Shown here one piece after another: positions 31,488-43,513 of a stretch of DNA of 64,000 nucleotides. The notes under the pieces are model-generated. The model made no database searches, had not been told where the DNA came from, and worked only from the letters and a program-made list of their open reading frames with translations. Source of the DNA: Poa pratensis (lineage: Eukaryota > Streptophyta > Magnoliopsida > Poales > Poaceae); the NCBI GenBank assembly GCA_947311845.1, contig CAMZMU010000048.1, forward strand, positions 27,788,931 through 27,852,930, in the 5' to 3' direction. How positions within the stretch are numbered: position 1 is the first letter of the stretch; each line of letters starts with the position of its first letter. The translations under genes were made by a program, and so were the position numbers.

Positions 31488-32114
31488 TGATGCATTGCTA
31501 CTGATGTTCAGTAATCAGAATAGCCTTCTATCAAAGTCCAAGTTATGCAGAAGCTTTGCATCAACACCATATCTCTGTATTTCAATTTCAGAAGCATCTC
31601 GGAGGAAATACATGAAGAGTATGTATGCAATGTGCTAGATGTGTAAGATGTTCAGTCATATAGTTGTCTTTCAATTATGTAAAGACTTGTTGTGATCATG
31701 AATACAATGAATCCTTGTGATGGAAAATTCGTATGTTGTGAGTTTGATTCCTGCAGTTTTCATTCCATCCTCGTATTTTCTACATTGTTGGATAATGTAT
31801 CAATGGTGTGATATAGAGCTTATAGCATTATTCGGATGGTTAATGTACCATGGTGAAATTTCAATTGCTGCCAGCAAAAAGAAGAATATGAGTTGCTCCT
31901 GATCAACTACCAGCTAAGGAGATTGCAAAAGGCCAATTAAGTCTGGGATGTACCCATAGCTTTAGTACTATTCCTGATACACAAGAAACAATTACACAGA
32001 AGTTCTAGGAATGAATGCAAAACAAATATATAAATAGTCTCCTCTCTGATGAATTACACTGGTGCCTACCACTCAATACAACAAACTGGCAAGTGCAAAA
32101 AATGGCTGCACGGC

Positions 32115-35113
32115 CTAACTATGATTCATCCTATTATTGAACATTCCAGCTTCATCACATTGCATTCCTGTAGAACTTGACGCTGCAGCAGAGCTTTGTT
32201 GAACCTGAAATAGCAAGCTCGTGTATTGTCCGAAAATTGGTGGCATAACCACAGTTGTTGAACCTTCTGATGGTACTGGAGCTGAGATCGTTGGATTTAT
32301 ACTACCACTAGCAATGCCCAAATCAAAAGGTTCCTGCTCAAAATAAAGGTATGGAATGACTTGAATGTTGAAGTAATTTTATTAGAAATAAAGAGACAAG
32401 AAACAAAGATACCTTCAATACTCCATATGGTACTGTAGCGCTTATTGTTGGATTTATGTTGTCGGTACCAATACCATTGGTACCAAAGTCAAACGATTCG
32501 TGCTGCACAGGAAGGCGTGGAATGACATGGATGTTCAAGTAATCATTGGAAATAAAAAGATGGGAATCAAAGTTACCTGCCCAAAGTTATTACACATTTG
32601 AAGATCCAAATGAGCAACATGTTGAGTCTGTTTGAGAGGGAAAATTACCATTAAATACGGAAGATACAAGTACAAGGTTGTTGAAAAATTGAGAAACAAA
32701 ATTTTCTCACATCATCTTGTTGTGGAGTGTCATCCTCAGGTGATTTTCTTTTTGCTTTTGAAACTCTTGTTCTCCCATTTGTGGACCGAACCTAAAATAG
32801 AACATTAGGTGATGCTTAAATTAGTGCTCTTGGACAAAAGGTAATATAAGTAGAAATACCTTTTGGAAAGCTTTCTTTTTTTCCTCTTGTGCGGCTTTCT
32901 TCTTCTCCCTTTGTTCGGTTTTCTTCTTCTTTTTTTTTGCTTGACGAATTAGTTTGTCAACCTTTGATTCTTTTCTCAATGAAGGAGGACGGCCAGCACA
33001 TCTAACAGCTATTGGGCTCAATATAGTTTTGCATGTTGTCTTCTCACTAGAAAGTGTGCCTTCCTCTGTACCAATATGTTCCTTGTTATTATCAGAACTT
33101 GAGTTACCAGAAAACTTAATTTTCAGGTTACGAAGCTCTTCATTCAAAGCATTGCATGAATCATCTGACATGGCGCCTATCTCTGCAAGTGGATTGAAGC
33201 TATTGCACAACATATCAAAACGTTTTGCAACAGGAGTGTCTTCCATGCCACCATACGTACACCTGATAAAGTTATGCTTTCTTTTCACATTTTTTGTCCA
33301 CGGTCAAGGATGTATTGTAAAGGAACGACCTTTATCTTCTTGTGCGTGAGCACACTTAACACATGCCTACAGAGAATACCTCTAAATTCAAACCGGCGAC
33401 ATGAACACTTAACTTCAAACTCTTCATCATTAAAATATACATGATACACAATATCTTTTCGCCATCCCGTTTCTGCATCAATCAGCACATCCTCGGTTAT
33501 TTCATACATTTCTATTGCCCCTTCTTTCTGAATGAACTTGCGATCACAATACATTGTGTGTGTTAACTCTTCTTGAAATTCTTTGAACTTCGAATTTGTA
33601 TAGGCTGACTGAAATTGCTTCTCTATGTCAAAGTGTGTGACACAAGGTATGGTGGAATTGAACGAATTAAAATCAGCAAGATTCTCCTTCTCAACTTTAT
33701 CACGAAGAGCATTCTCAAACTGGCCAACAAAATGCTTCAGTGTTGTTTTTGCATTGACATAACCATCAAAAAAGGCATTCATACTCTCGCTGCGTTGTGT
33801 AGTAGACATACCTGCCCAAAAGGCGTCTTTCACAAATGCTGGAACCCAACGGTGCCGATGGTCATAAAGCCCTTTAAGCCAGTCATTATCACCAAGATTA
33901 TACCTCTGCACCATAAGCATCCAAGCAACTTCAAAATCAGTAATTGTTAATGAGTTATAAACTGCATTTCCAATAGCAACCTTGATGTAATCATATTCCT
34001 CATATCCACCTAGCTTCTCGGGTATCTTCTTCATTATATGCCACAAGCACCATCTATATCGAGAATCTGAAAAAACCAGCTCCACAGCATTCTGAATTGC
34101 TTTTGCTTGATCAGTTATAATAGCTTTTGGTTGACGATTTGACATACATTTAAGCCATGCTTGAAATAACCAAACAAATGTTGGAGTATCTTCATTTGAT
34201 AATAAAGCACATCCTAGCAACACCGACTGGCCATGATGATTCACTCCGACAAATAAAGCAAAAGGCATATCATATTTGTTCGTCAAATATGTTGTGTCAA
34301 AAGTTATAACATCATTAAAAGAGTCATACACTGCCCTACTTCTTGCATCAGCCCAAAAAACATTCTTCAGCCGAGATTCATCATCAACATCCATAACACT
34401 AAAAAAGTTTGGATTCTCGGATTGCATTTTCACAAAATAGTCACGGACAGCTTCAGCATCACCACTACCAAGTTTCAACCTTCTTACCTTCTCTAGAAAA
34501 TTGCGACAATCTTTCTCACGAAAAGTTAGGTTCTCATGACCATCTGCTTCCACAACCATAGAATTAAAATTCTTGTTTACTCGTATTCCAGCCCGGTCAT
34601 TCAATAAAAGCCTCCGCTTAACATGAAAGTCCATCTTTTTGTTGCATCTAAATAATCGAGATTTGAGTGGACTTAATGTATGATTGTGATCCAAAATCAC
34701 CTTTGAAAGTTGAAACTTTCCACCAGGACGACGAGTAACATTAATTTTAGCTTTGCATCCTAACCCAGCCGATGGATTTGGCTTCAACAAAAATTTGAGT
34801 TGGACTGAGTCTTGCCATGGCGAGAACAACATAGTGTAAGGTATTTTAGTTCTCCATTATCATCAACATGTGAGCTTCTTCTGGTGATACCAAATCCTTT
34901 AGATTTAGCATATTCTTGGTAGTATTCTCGCACATCTTGCTCGCTATCAAAGGTCATGCCCAACTCAGGATTTTGAAGTAATGCCTCCGCTTGAGTTTCA
35001 CCATGTCCTTTTTCAAGTTCCACGTTGTCTTCCTTCTGTTGCTCAAAGCCACCCTCGTCACTTGAAATAGACATGTCACTTGAATAATTAACACTAGTAG
35101 TTTGAGCGTCCAT
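32115..35113 (-). pseudogene. FAR1/FRS-type MULE transposase, two frame breaks
   Basis: ATG at 35113 ('MDAQTTSVNYSSDMS'). In order: a FAR1 DNA-binding region ('FDSEQDVREYYQEYAKSKGF', 'CKAKINVTRR'); the MULE transposase domain with Asp in 'VITFDTTYLTNKY', Asp in 'AIITDQAKAI' and Glu in 'TTQRSESMNAFF'; and a SWIM zinc finger ('VKCSCRRFEFRGILCRHVL'). The conserved '(Y)ILDRWTKN' and a coiled, Lys-rich tail follow. Tail exons are about 33283-32861, 32793-32714, 32628-32578, 32502-32413 and 32333-32115. Single-base losses break the frame at about 34789-34795 and 33301. The last two exons are duplicates ('INPTISATVP' versus 'INPTISAPVP'). It belongs to the family that gave rise to light-signalling FAR1/FHY3, but its TIR context says transposase. 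Confidence 0.85.
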
Positions 35114-35817
35114 CCTACAAATCATCACGCAGACCATATTTAGTGAAACACGTACTAGGTAAGATAATCTTGGAACTTATAACAAGATGTTAAGTGTGAT
35201 TAGAAACACAATGAGCATGAGAAGGCCGGCAAGAAAGATTCTAGATCTACACGGTGATTACTAGAACAAAGCTAATAGGTACGATCAGATTTCGCTGAAG
35301 TACAAAGAACTTGCAGAAAATATCAGATAAGAATAGAAGTCAGCTAGCTCGTACAGATCGGGGCGCTGCTGTACGATCTTCTTGGCGGCGCGACGCTTCC
35401 ACAGCGCCGTCCTCGTCGATCGATCAAGATAGAAGAAGCAGAGCGAGAAAACAGCAGGAAACAAAACCGTCGTACTTTTCTGTTTTTCCTTCCGTAATCT
35501 TTGGGCCACTTCCTTTTTTCTCCCTGACCAAATCGTTCTAATTTCGCGGACGGGAATCGTGGCCACGTAGGACGGCACGTCAGCCGTAAGACTTTTACAT
35601 AGAAGTTTTACCAAATCACCTTTACTTCCTTCCAAGCGGTCCACCCCCTTCATCACATAGGTAGTAAACCCGTTAGATACAAGATAATAATGGTTGAGAT
35701 ACGACCATCACATAAACATTAGAAGAAAAACAACAAGGTTCCAGGTACATTGCAAAATACATACTACAATAAGGCAGCTAATCAAAGAAGAAAGGCACTG
35801 GTTTACTACATAAAAAA

Positions 35818-36236
35818 TAGAGTAAAGTCTAATATAAACCTTGAAGTCATACAGCATGTCTAAAACTAACCCAGAACTATCAATCCCGGGAATCACCACC
35901 CTGAACTTACACTTCCCGGTCGATGCTTGCCTCACACTCATTTCCCAGCCATTTTGTTGATGTGGCCACAGTCAAAGCCGGGATCATTGACTAATCTTTC
36001 GCTCCACAATTTTGAAGGTAAATTTTTGCGCGCAGACCGACGCATTGCTTGTGCCGTGCTTGAGTGCTTGGACGCCGCGGTGGGGATCGGGACAGGTTGT
36101 CAGTGTTTGGGAACGAACAAAATGCTATCTTAGACCGGGAATCAAAAGTTTAGAGTGCTGATTTCCGGGATTAGGAGTTTAGGGTTTAATCCCGACACCC
36201 TCTACAACTTCAAGGTTTATTTCAGACTTTACTCTA
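35818..36236. mobile_element. MITE, 419 bp, about 30-bp TIRs
   Basis: Ends 'tagagtaaagtctaatataa' with 'accttgaagt' and, complemented, 'tagagtaaagtctgaaataa' with 'accttgaagt'. Flanked by A-runs. The interior has 'gggaatcaccaccctga' and related phrases. Not coding. Confidence 0.8.
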
Positions 36237-37274
36237 AAAAATACTAGATAATTCCTTGCGCGCTGCTGCAAGACATCCGCATAGAAATCGCTATAAATAT
36301 TGATTTACCATTAAAAACATTGATGTTAGCAATTTACTTTTCTTCAAGTTATTTTTCTAGAGTTGATACGTCACAACTTAAAGGAAGAAGGTAACCACCA
36401 TCCGCAGAGATAAATTACCGCATTTATCAAAACAATATAATGATGGATGCCAATAAAATTTATCATTAAAAAATGTAACAAATGATGTGTTCATATCTGA
36501 TCTTTCTAAGTGAAGCAACTTCATCCATGCATCACCGCCATTTACATCCCTATAATGGAAGACGTGGAAGTCATTATCTATAGCTCATCAATTTACCCTT
36601 CGGACAACACCTCCTGGAAAGGAAGGAAAAGTGAGAGGCACATAGCTTGCGACCCAAACGGGTAGTTCTAAAAGCCAGCGGTCTCTACATTCATCAATCC
36701 TCAGATTTAGATCAGCTGAGGCTGAATGTTCTTCATAACCTGACTCCAACGTCACCTTGAAAGCTTGACCAATATGCAACCAAAGGCAATGCTCCAGTAC
36801 TATATTGTGTAGCATCACACAAAAAGGATGCTAATCTACACCAAACAAAATGAGCAGGTTTTACGGTTGTATATTTGTATGGAATAAGTTTTTTGTACGC
36901 ACGACATTGGTTAAACTAGAAGCTTAGAATTGCACTAGGAAAAAAATCTAAAGATTTGACCAGGATTAGTAATTGTTTACGCCAAGAGTAAGCATGCGAA
37001 GAAAGATATACAATTCAAGCTGTAGTTGTAGTAAAACCAAGAAGATTAAGAGGGAAAAAAGTTGTACCCCGCGTGAAGAAATTCTGAACTTAAATAAATT
37101 CAACCGAGCGTGCCGATGGCTAAAATAAGTTGTACCCCTCTCGTGTATGCAGTATATATCAGTTTTCGTCCAATTTTACGTAATTAGTCCGGTAACTCTC
37201 TCCTCATTATGAATAAATTGTAGGATCAGGAAACACCACGCATCGGTTTGGTAAAATTCTAGGATGAGTGTGAG
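36237..37274. other. Intergenic, no supported gene
   Basis: AT-rich. A minus-strand open frame of 76 codons (36588-36818) has protein-like composition but matches no family I recognise, and it has no neighbours that support it. Confidence 0.4.
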
Positions 37275-37690
37275 AGCTTGCATACATACTGCATACACGA
37301 GCTCCCGTGGCTAGCCGGGATAGTTCTGACGAGGAGCCGTTCCCACATACTTCGATCCAGCTGGTAGCAAATTCTAGAACAAAAACGAGCTCGACGGACA
37401 AAAGCACCGACGTACGAACTGACGCCAAACGCAGCTCCCACACCGGCGGGAGAATGACCAATGTACGACCAGCACACACTTTCCTAAAAAGTTCAAAACT
37501 TCAAAAGTCCAAAGTCTACACCTGTACCTTTCGGCGTCCAAGTGTGTGTCTTTTCTTAGGAGAAATCGAAGACGTCGTCAGCCAGCGGCGAGGCCGCCGA
37601 CGAAGCCGGAGGCCCGAGGAACGCTCTGCCGCCACACACGCGGCTAGCACGTCCGCTTCGTATCTCCTTCTGCTGCCATCCCGCCATGTC
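37275..37690 (+). repeat. Second segmental duplicate, copy 1
   Basis: Matches 52320-52620 in the same orientation, about 15 kb away. Shared phrases: 'tggctagccgggata', 'aaaagcaccgacgtacg', 'aacttcaaaagtccaaagtc' followed by 'tacacctgtacctttcgg', and 'gaggaacgctctgccgcc'. About 85% similar by eye. No intact frame. It may be the promoter or edge of a former gene. Confidence 0.85.
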
Positions 37691-38435
37691 CAAATCACGT
37701 TGTTTAACGATATATGCAGTCACGTAAATAATACATTGTCACACAAAGTATACGCAGAAATTAACATGCTAATCACACGCGGAAGTCCGTAAAAATATCC
37801 ACAGTTCAAAATCCGATTTAGCTTGCCCAGTCACGGGCGAATAACTCACATGCGACATCTTTCCCCGCTATTCACTGGAGAACGACGTCGTTGGCAGGAA
37901 TTGCTCTGCTACGACATCTCTGTGAGCACAAATTGCTTTGCTGCGACTTGTCCTTAAGCGCAGTCTGTTAGTTAGGATTATGTGGAGCCGACGGGTGGGA
38001 CCCACAACTTATCCATGTCAGCTTGCATAAGATGGGACCCACACAGCAACGACGACCGTTATATCCTCCTCCCTGCGCGCGCATCCTCCCTTGCCATTTC
38101 TTCTTCTTCTCCGGCGACGAAGCGCGGCAACTCCGACGATCTTTTCTGAACTGAACTGAAGATTCATTTGCGCAATTTCTGAACTGTATCATTAAGCGGA
38201 ACTGAAATGTGCAGAATTCATGAAATGTAACTAAACATAAACTGAAATTGGACATATTACATAGCTTAGTTGTTCGTGGCGATCATCGGATCAAAAGCCA
38301 CACACGCGGGCACAAGCCCGATTACATAGTTAGCCTAGCTAATTGGGCGTCGACGCTGCTCTACCCCTAAACGCACATCCAAAATTGGGCGTCCGGAGCC
38401 CCGGGGGTGCGGCGGCGACGAGGCGGCGGCGCCGC

Positions 38436-38997
38436 TCAGTCGGACCAGTCGAACTCGGAGTCGGAGTCCGAGCTGACCTCGCTGACGGGGTGGAGGGAAG
38501 CGTCGATAGCGCTCTGGAGGCGGAGTTCGATGAGCTCCTCCCGTTCCTGACGGCGCACCTCGACGTCCTGCTGCTGCGCTGGATCACCTCCTCGGTGATC
38601 CAGTCCAGGTCCTCGTCGGCGGCGAAGTCCCCGGGCAGCAGGCCGCGGCGCGGTGGGCGGTCCTGCTGCTCCTGCTCCTCCTCCCTCTTCGGCGGTGGCA
38701 GCTGTGGCGCCCGTGCCGCCATGCGGGAGCTCCCCGCGCCGGAGGAGCTCCATGCTCGTAGCGGCGGCCGCGCGCCGCCACGCTGCGGTCATACTCCTCC
38801 ACCTCATGACGGGCGTACGCTGCCGGCGGCGTTAGGCCCATGTTGAGGCACTTGTACGCGCCGCGCTTCCGACCGACGTCGGAATGAACCCGCCTCGCGC
38901 GTTCGGGGTCAGCCGGCCGCTTCTGCGCCTTCCGATTTCCAGCGCCGGAATGGCCACCGCGGGAGCTGGAACCCCCGGAACCCCCACGCCTCATCAT
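38436..38997 (-). pseudogene. Paralogue A of an unknown MULE-borne protein
   Basis: ATG at 38997 ('MMRRGGSGGSSSRGGHSGAG'), a basic N-terminus. Later parts are in other registers: 'MAARAPQLPPPKREEEQEQQ' and 'DFAADEDLDWITEEVIQRS', then 'EELIELRLQSAIDASLHPV' and an acidic end 'SSDSDSEFDWSD' with stop at 38436. Two frame changes are therefore needed, at about 38720 and 38580. The product would be about 180 residues, basic then acidic. Family not recognised. Its N-terminus and 5' flank match 42398 (paralogue B). Confidence 0.55.
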
Positions 38998-39419
38998 CTT
39001 CGTGCGGTGGCGCTGGATCTGTAGGTAGCGGCGGCGGTTTCACATGGATTTGGTCGCCGGCGGCGAGTGAGTGTGGGGAGCGGCACAGATCTGAAATGGT
39101 GCGAAATAGCTAGGGTACGACACATCTGAGTGGATAAGAAGGGGAACGGGGGCAGTCGGGAAAAAACGGTGGGCCGTGGCATGGGAAAGTGAACGGGAGG
39201 TGGGCCGTGAAATGAAATAACAGGCCCGTTATTTGGTTGGCCCTTATCTTATGCGTGTCTGAAAAAAAACTATGCCCTCGAACACTTATCATAAAAACAT
39301 GAAACCGACTAAGATATATTTTAGCTTAGTTTTTCATTTTCATTTTTAAACATGAGTTTTTTTTGATTTGCAAATAAACCATTATTATTCAAAAGAAAAT
39401 AAATTAGATGAAGATTAAT

Positions 39420-41450
39420 TCAAAAAATAGTGAGACTTCAGAATGACACTACATAGATAGAAAACAAGTCTAGGAGTTTGTTTTGGCTGATTATGACAAG
39501 GTGAAAAAAACACTTGCTTAGGAATGGAGCTGTTTACCCTACCTTTAGAGCTCATTTGAATTTTGACAAGACAAAAAATCAAGATTTCAAAAAAATTCAA
39601 AAAAATTGTCCCAGTGCAATATCTCGATGGATGGGACAACTCACTATTATAGATTTTCTATAATAGTGAGATGCCCGACTCACTGAGCTACTGGACTAGA
39701 ACAGGAAATGCAACACCCAAATTGTGAGCATGGTGACTCGAACTTGGGTGGGCAAAGGGAGGCATCAACCCTTGCCACTAGGTTATGCCCATATTTGCGA
39801 CAAATCTACCACCATTAGGAGGTAATAGTTAACAACTCTCCATCTAACAAAAATACACCCAAATTGTGAGCATGGAAAATGACACTATATAGATAGAACA
39901 CAATTTGCAATGATTTCCAAACTATAAACTTGTTTGTTCTAACTTGGTCGTCAATCCGAGCCTTCATGAAAAAAGTGCTAAAAAGAAGCTTCAAAGGTAG
40001 GGGTAAACGACCTCATTTCTAAGCAAGCTATTTTCGACCTTGTCTAAATCAGCCAAATAACTGTTCTACAAATCTATTATGTATATAAGAAGACTATGTG
40101 GGCTGGTTTTTTCATTTTTTGAATTTTTTTGCTCATTTCAAATTTGGTCAAAACCTAACTTCGACCAACATTTAAACAAGTTCAAAACATGAAAATGAAA
40201 AAAGTAAGCCTGGATCCTTCTTAGTCACTCCAAAATGAAACTTTGGTGAGTTTTTTTGGAAAATTTCATGTTGCAAATCCAAAACCACCTCACTTCACTC
40301 TTGATTTCATACGACAAAGTATGAGATATCACATTGGTTATGTGCATTTCTTCGTTTGAATATATGTTGACCTTATTTATCAACTTGAGTTGTTAGTATA
40401 TGATATACTAAGACTATGTGCACAGGTTTTCCATTTTTTTTATGTTTTTTGAATTTTTTATGCTTATTTTGAAATCGGTCAAACCTAAGTTTGACCAACA
40501 TTTAAACAAGTTTAAAATATGAAAATGAAAAACTAAGTCTGGATCATTCTTAGTCACTCCAAAATGAAGCTTTGGTGAGTTTTTGGAAAATTTCATGTTG
40601 CAAATCCAAAACCACATCTCTTCACACATGAGAGTTCATAGTTTGAGATTTGAGATTTCACACCACATTCAAGCATATTTTGTTTGAATGTATCTAGACC
40701 TTGTTTATCAATTGGAGTTGTTAGTATATGATAAACTAAGAACATGTGCACTGGTTTTTCATTTTTTTTGATGTTTTTTGAATATTTTATGATTATTTTG
40801 AATTCGGCCAAACCTAAGTTTGACCAAGATTTAAACTAGTTTCAAACATGAAAATAAAAAACCAAGCTTGGATCCTTCTTAGTCACTCCAAAATGAAGCT
40901 TTGGTGAGTTTTTGGAAAATTTCATGTTGCAAATCCAAAACCACATATCTTCACACATGAGAGTTCATAGTTTGACATATGAGATTTCACACCACATTCA
41001 AGCATATTTTTTTTGAATGTATCTAGACCTTGTTTATCAATTGGAGTTGTTAGTATATGACAAATTAAGAACATGTGCACTGGTTTTTCTTTTTTTATGT
41101 TTTTTGAATATTTTATGATTATTTTGAATTCGGTCAAACCTAAGTTTGACCAAGATTTAAACAAGTTTCACATATGAAAATGAAAAACCAAGCTTGGATC
41201 CTTCTTGGTCACTCCAAAATGAAGATTTGGTGAGTTTTTGGAAAATTTCATGTTGCAAATCCAAAACCACATCTCTTCACACATGAGAGTTCATAGTTTG
41301 AGATTTGAGATTTCACACCACATTCAAGCAACTTTTGTTTGAATGTATCTAGACCTTGTTTATCAATTGGAGTTGTTAGTATATGACAAACTAAGAACAT
41401 GTGCACTGGTTTTTCATTTTTTTGATGTTTTTTGAATATTTTATGAAGCT
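39420..41450. repeat. Satellite-like array, about 325-bp unit
   Basis: From about 40085 to 41450, four to five head-to-tail units, each with 'tttgaccaa(c/g)atttaaac', 'ggatccttcttagtcactcc', 'aaaatttcatgttgcaaatc' and 'ttggagttgttagtatatga'. The first unit is most diverged; the later ones differ by a few percent. 39420-40085 holds looser relatives. 39000-39420 has no gene. Confidence 0.9.
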
Positions 41451-41696
41451 AGGGTGAGGTTTCCCATATTTTGCATTTTGAAAACCCCAAACACTCTACT
41501 CTCTCCTTCGAACTCTATGCAACTTCAGTTGAGGTTGTTCAATTTGTGAAGGATTTTTCGTGCAAATTCTTGTGCATCATCTTTTAAACAAGTGCACAAG
41601 TTTGAACAACATTTTGAATGTTTTTGAATGGACAGCGACGTCGTTGGTGAGTTTTCCGACCGGTACAAAATAGCAAAATAGTTTCACACAAGCCAT

Positions 41697-41956
41697 TTTC
41701 ATTCATATTTAGGGGGGTGGGCCACAAACGGCCATTTTACATAGTACTTCTAATAATAACAAAATATAAAAACTAAAAAATTTGCCCTTCGGTTGGCGGC
41801 GATGGTGCGGCGGCGGTGTCGTCGATCCGTTTCATTCATATTTAGGGGGGTGGGCCACAAACGGCCATTTTACATAGTACTTCTAATAATAACAAAATAT
41901 AAAAACTAAAAAATTTGCCCTTCGGTTGGCGGCGATGGTGCGGCGGCGGTGTCGTC
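41697..41956. repeat. Tandem duplication, 130 bp x2
   Basis: 41697-41827 and 41830-41957 are almost identical ('ttcattcatatttagggggg' to 'ggcggcggtgtcgtc'). The second copy abuts the 3' end of paralogue B and contributes to its last codons. Confidence 0.9.
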
Positions 41957-42398
41957 AATCTACGGATCGACGCCGAGGTCCTCCTGCTCTACGATGCGGA
42001 GGACGGCCACGGCGACCTCCGCGCGTCCACCGCCACACGAAAGCGCTGCTCGGCGCCCTCCTCGCCGGCCTTGAATGCCTCCTCCGCAGTGGCCAGCTCG
42101 GCGTCGGCGTCGTCCACCTCTTCCATGATGGCAACACGACGTCGAGGAGGATGTGGAAGCTGCAGGTGCCGGTGTGGCCGCCGCGCGTGACGCGGCACCC
42201 GCCCGGCGGAATCGGCGGCAAATCGTCCGGAAGGACGAACTCTTCGTCGTCCTCCTCCGCCGATAAATCGTCCGGCTCAGGCTCCGGCTTCGGCTCCGAC
42301 GCCGACCGCTTCTTTCGCTCCTTCCGCTCCTCGTCGGAGCGGTTACCGCCACCGGAATGGCCACCGCGGCCCGCGTTTGAACCCCCCCTCCTAAACAT
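41955..42398 (-). CDS. Paralogue B of an unknown MULE-borne protein
   Basis: An open frame of 147 residues from ATG 42398. The basic, Gly-rich start 'MFRRGGSNAGRGGHSGGGNR' parallels paralogue A 3.4 kb away. Then a Lys/Glu stretch ('DEERKERKKRSASEPKPEPE') and an acidic centre ('DDLSAEEDDEEFVLPDDLPP') follow. The last third is Arg-rich and may be out of register. The 5' flanks of A and B also match ('gaaatagctagggtacgaca'). Function unknown. It may be a captured host gene duplicated inside the MULE. Confidence 0.5.
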   Translation of the reverse strand: MFRRGGSNAGRGGHSGGGNRSDEERKERKKRSASEPKPEPEPDDLSAEEDDEEFVLPDDLPPIPPGGCRVTRGGHTGTCSFHILLDVVLPSWKRWTTPTPSWPLRRRHSRPARRAPSSAFVWRWTRGGRRGRPPHRRAGGPRRRSVD

Positions 42399-42814
42399 TG
42401 TCGCCGGCGGTGCTGGATCTGCAACTGGAGGTGGATTGGTCGCCGGCGGCGAGCAAGTGGGAGCGGCGGCGACAGTGGGAGCGGCGAGTGAGTGGGGAAA
42501 AATAGCTAGGGCACGACACCTTTGGGTGGATAAGAAAGCGTGGCATTGGGCCGTGGTATTGGGCCGTGGCGAGGCGTTTGGGCCTTAGTTGGTTGGGCCG
42601 TGCCGTTCGGCCATGGCGAGGCGGTGAGAATAGAAAAAAAACACCATTTGGGCCGTGGCCAATGCGTGTTTGACATATTCAAAAAACAAAACTAAAAAAA
42701 ACTTGTGCACTTGCGGTTTAGCATAACTAATTCAAAAACATTCAAAATATATTTCATGTTCATGTATTAAACTTGTTCATGTTCATGTATTAAACTTATT
42801 TCATGTGCACACTT

Positions 42815-42985
42815 TCAAATGAGTTCAAACTTGTTTAAATGTTGGTCAAACTTGGGTTTGACCAATTATAAAATAAGCATAAAAAATTCAAAAAAAATCA
42901 AAAAATGAAAAAACCAGTGCACATGTTCTTACTTTGTCATATACTAACAACTTCAATTGATAAACAAGGTCTAGATACATTCAAA
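42815..42985. repeat. Inverted copy of the satellite unit
   Basis: Reverse complement of the 40085-41450 unit: 'aaaaaaccagtgcacatgtt', 'catatactaacaacttcaat' and 'aacaaggtctagatacattc'. It lies on the far side of paralogue B. 43000-43480 has no gene. Confidence 0.85.
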
Positions 42986-43513
42986 CAAAAAATACTTCAA
43001 AAGATGTTATCTTTTATAGTGACAAATGACACTTTATTTACCACTTGGTAAATAAAGAAGTAAATCATTGTCTATAGATGACATATTTTATAAGCCTCTA
43101 CCTAGTTGACAAGGTTTCAATTTAAGAAAAAATCAACAGAGCAGTGCCATTTGCGAATGCCACAATCGGGCGTGTCCAGAGCGCGCCCCAAATGTGTTCG
43201 ACAGTTCGCCAAAGGTGCTATATGTTGCCTCGCACAACTATTAAGAACAAGGAACACAAGAATAACGCAAAGTGAGCTAGATGTTACTCTTGTTGACAAG
43301 GTTTCACAAAAGTGTTCGACATGGTGAACACAAGAACGTGCGAATACCAACATCGGCATGTCAGAGCACGCCCCCAAGGTGTTCGACATGGTGATTGCAT
43401 GGCCAGTTCAGAAAAGTACTCCCCCACACGCTCCCATCGCTGGGCAAACACTGCCTGAAAGAGTTTCAGGCAGCTAACAAAATTCACCAGACTTCCGGAC
43501 TACAGTCTGCAGC

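Larger units (their letters stand above)
30954..35611 (-). mobile_element. FAR1/Jittery-type MULE
   Basis: About 55-bp terminal inverted repeats: 30954-31009 from 'gtaaaacttctacgtaaa', and 35556-35611, complemented, from 'gtaaaacttctatgtaaa'. They share the identical core 'ctgacgtgccgtcctacgtg' plus 'gccacgat'. Between them lie a FAR1/FRS-type transposase gene (minus) and a small divergent frame (plus). A 9-bp target duplication is not visible at these borders. Confidence 0.82.

Noticed and set aside
36588..36818. A 76-codon minus-strand frame with protein-like composition
   Set aside because: No family resemblance I can name, no splice context and no conserved neighbour.
39420..41450. Candidate centromeric satellite
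   Set aside because: Only four to five units, and confined within one MULE. Better explained as local amplification.
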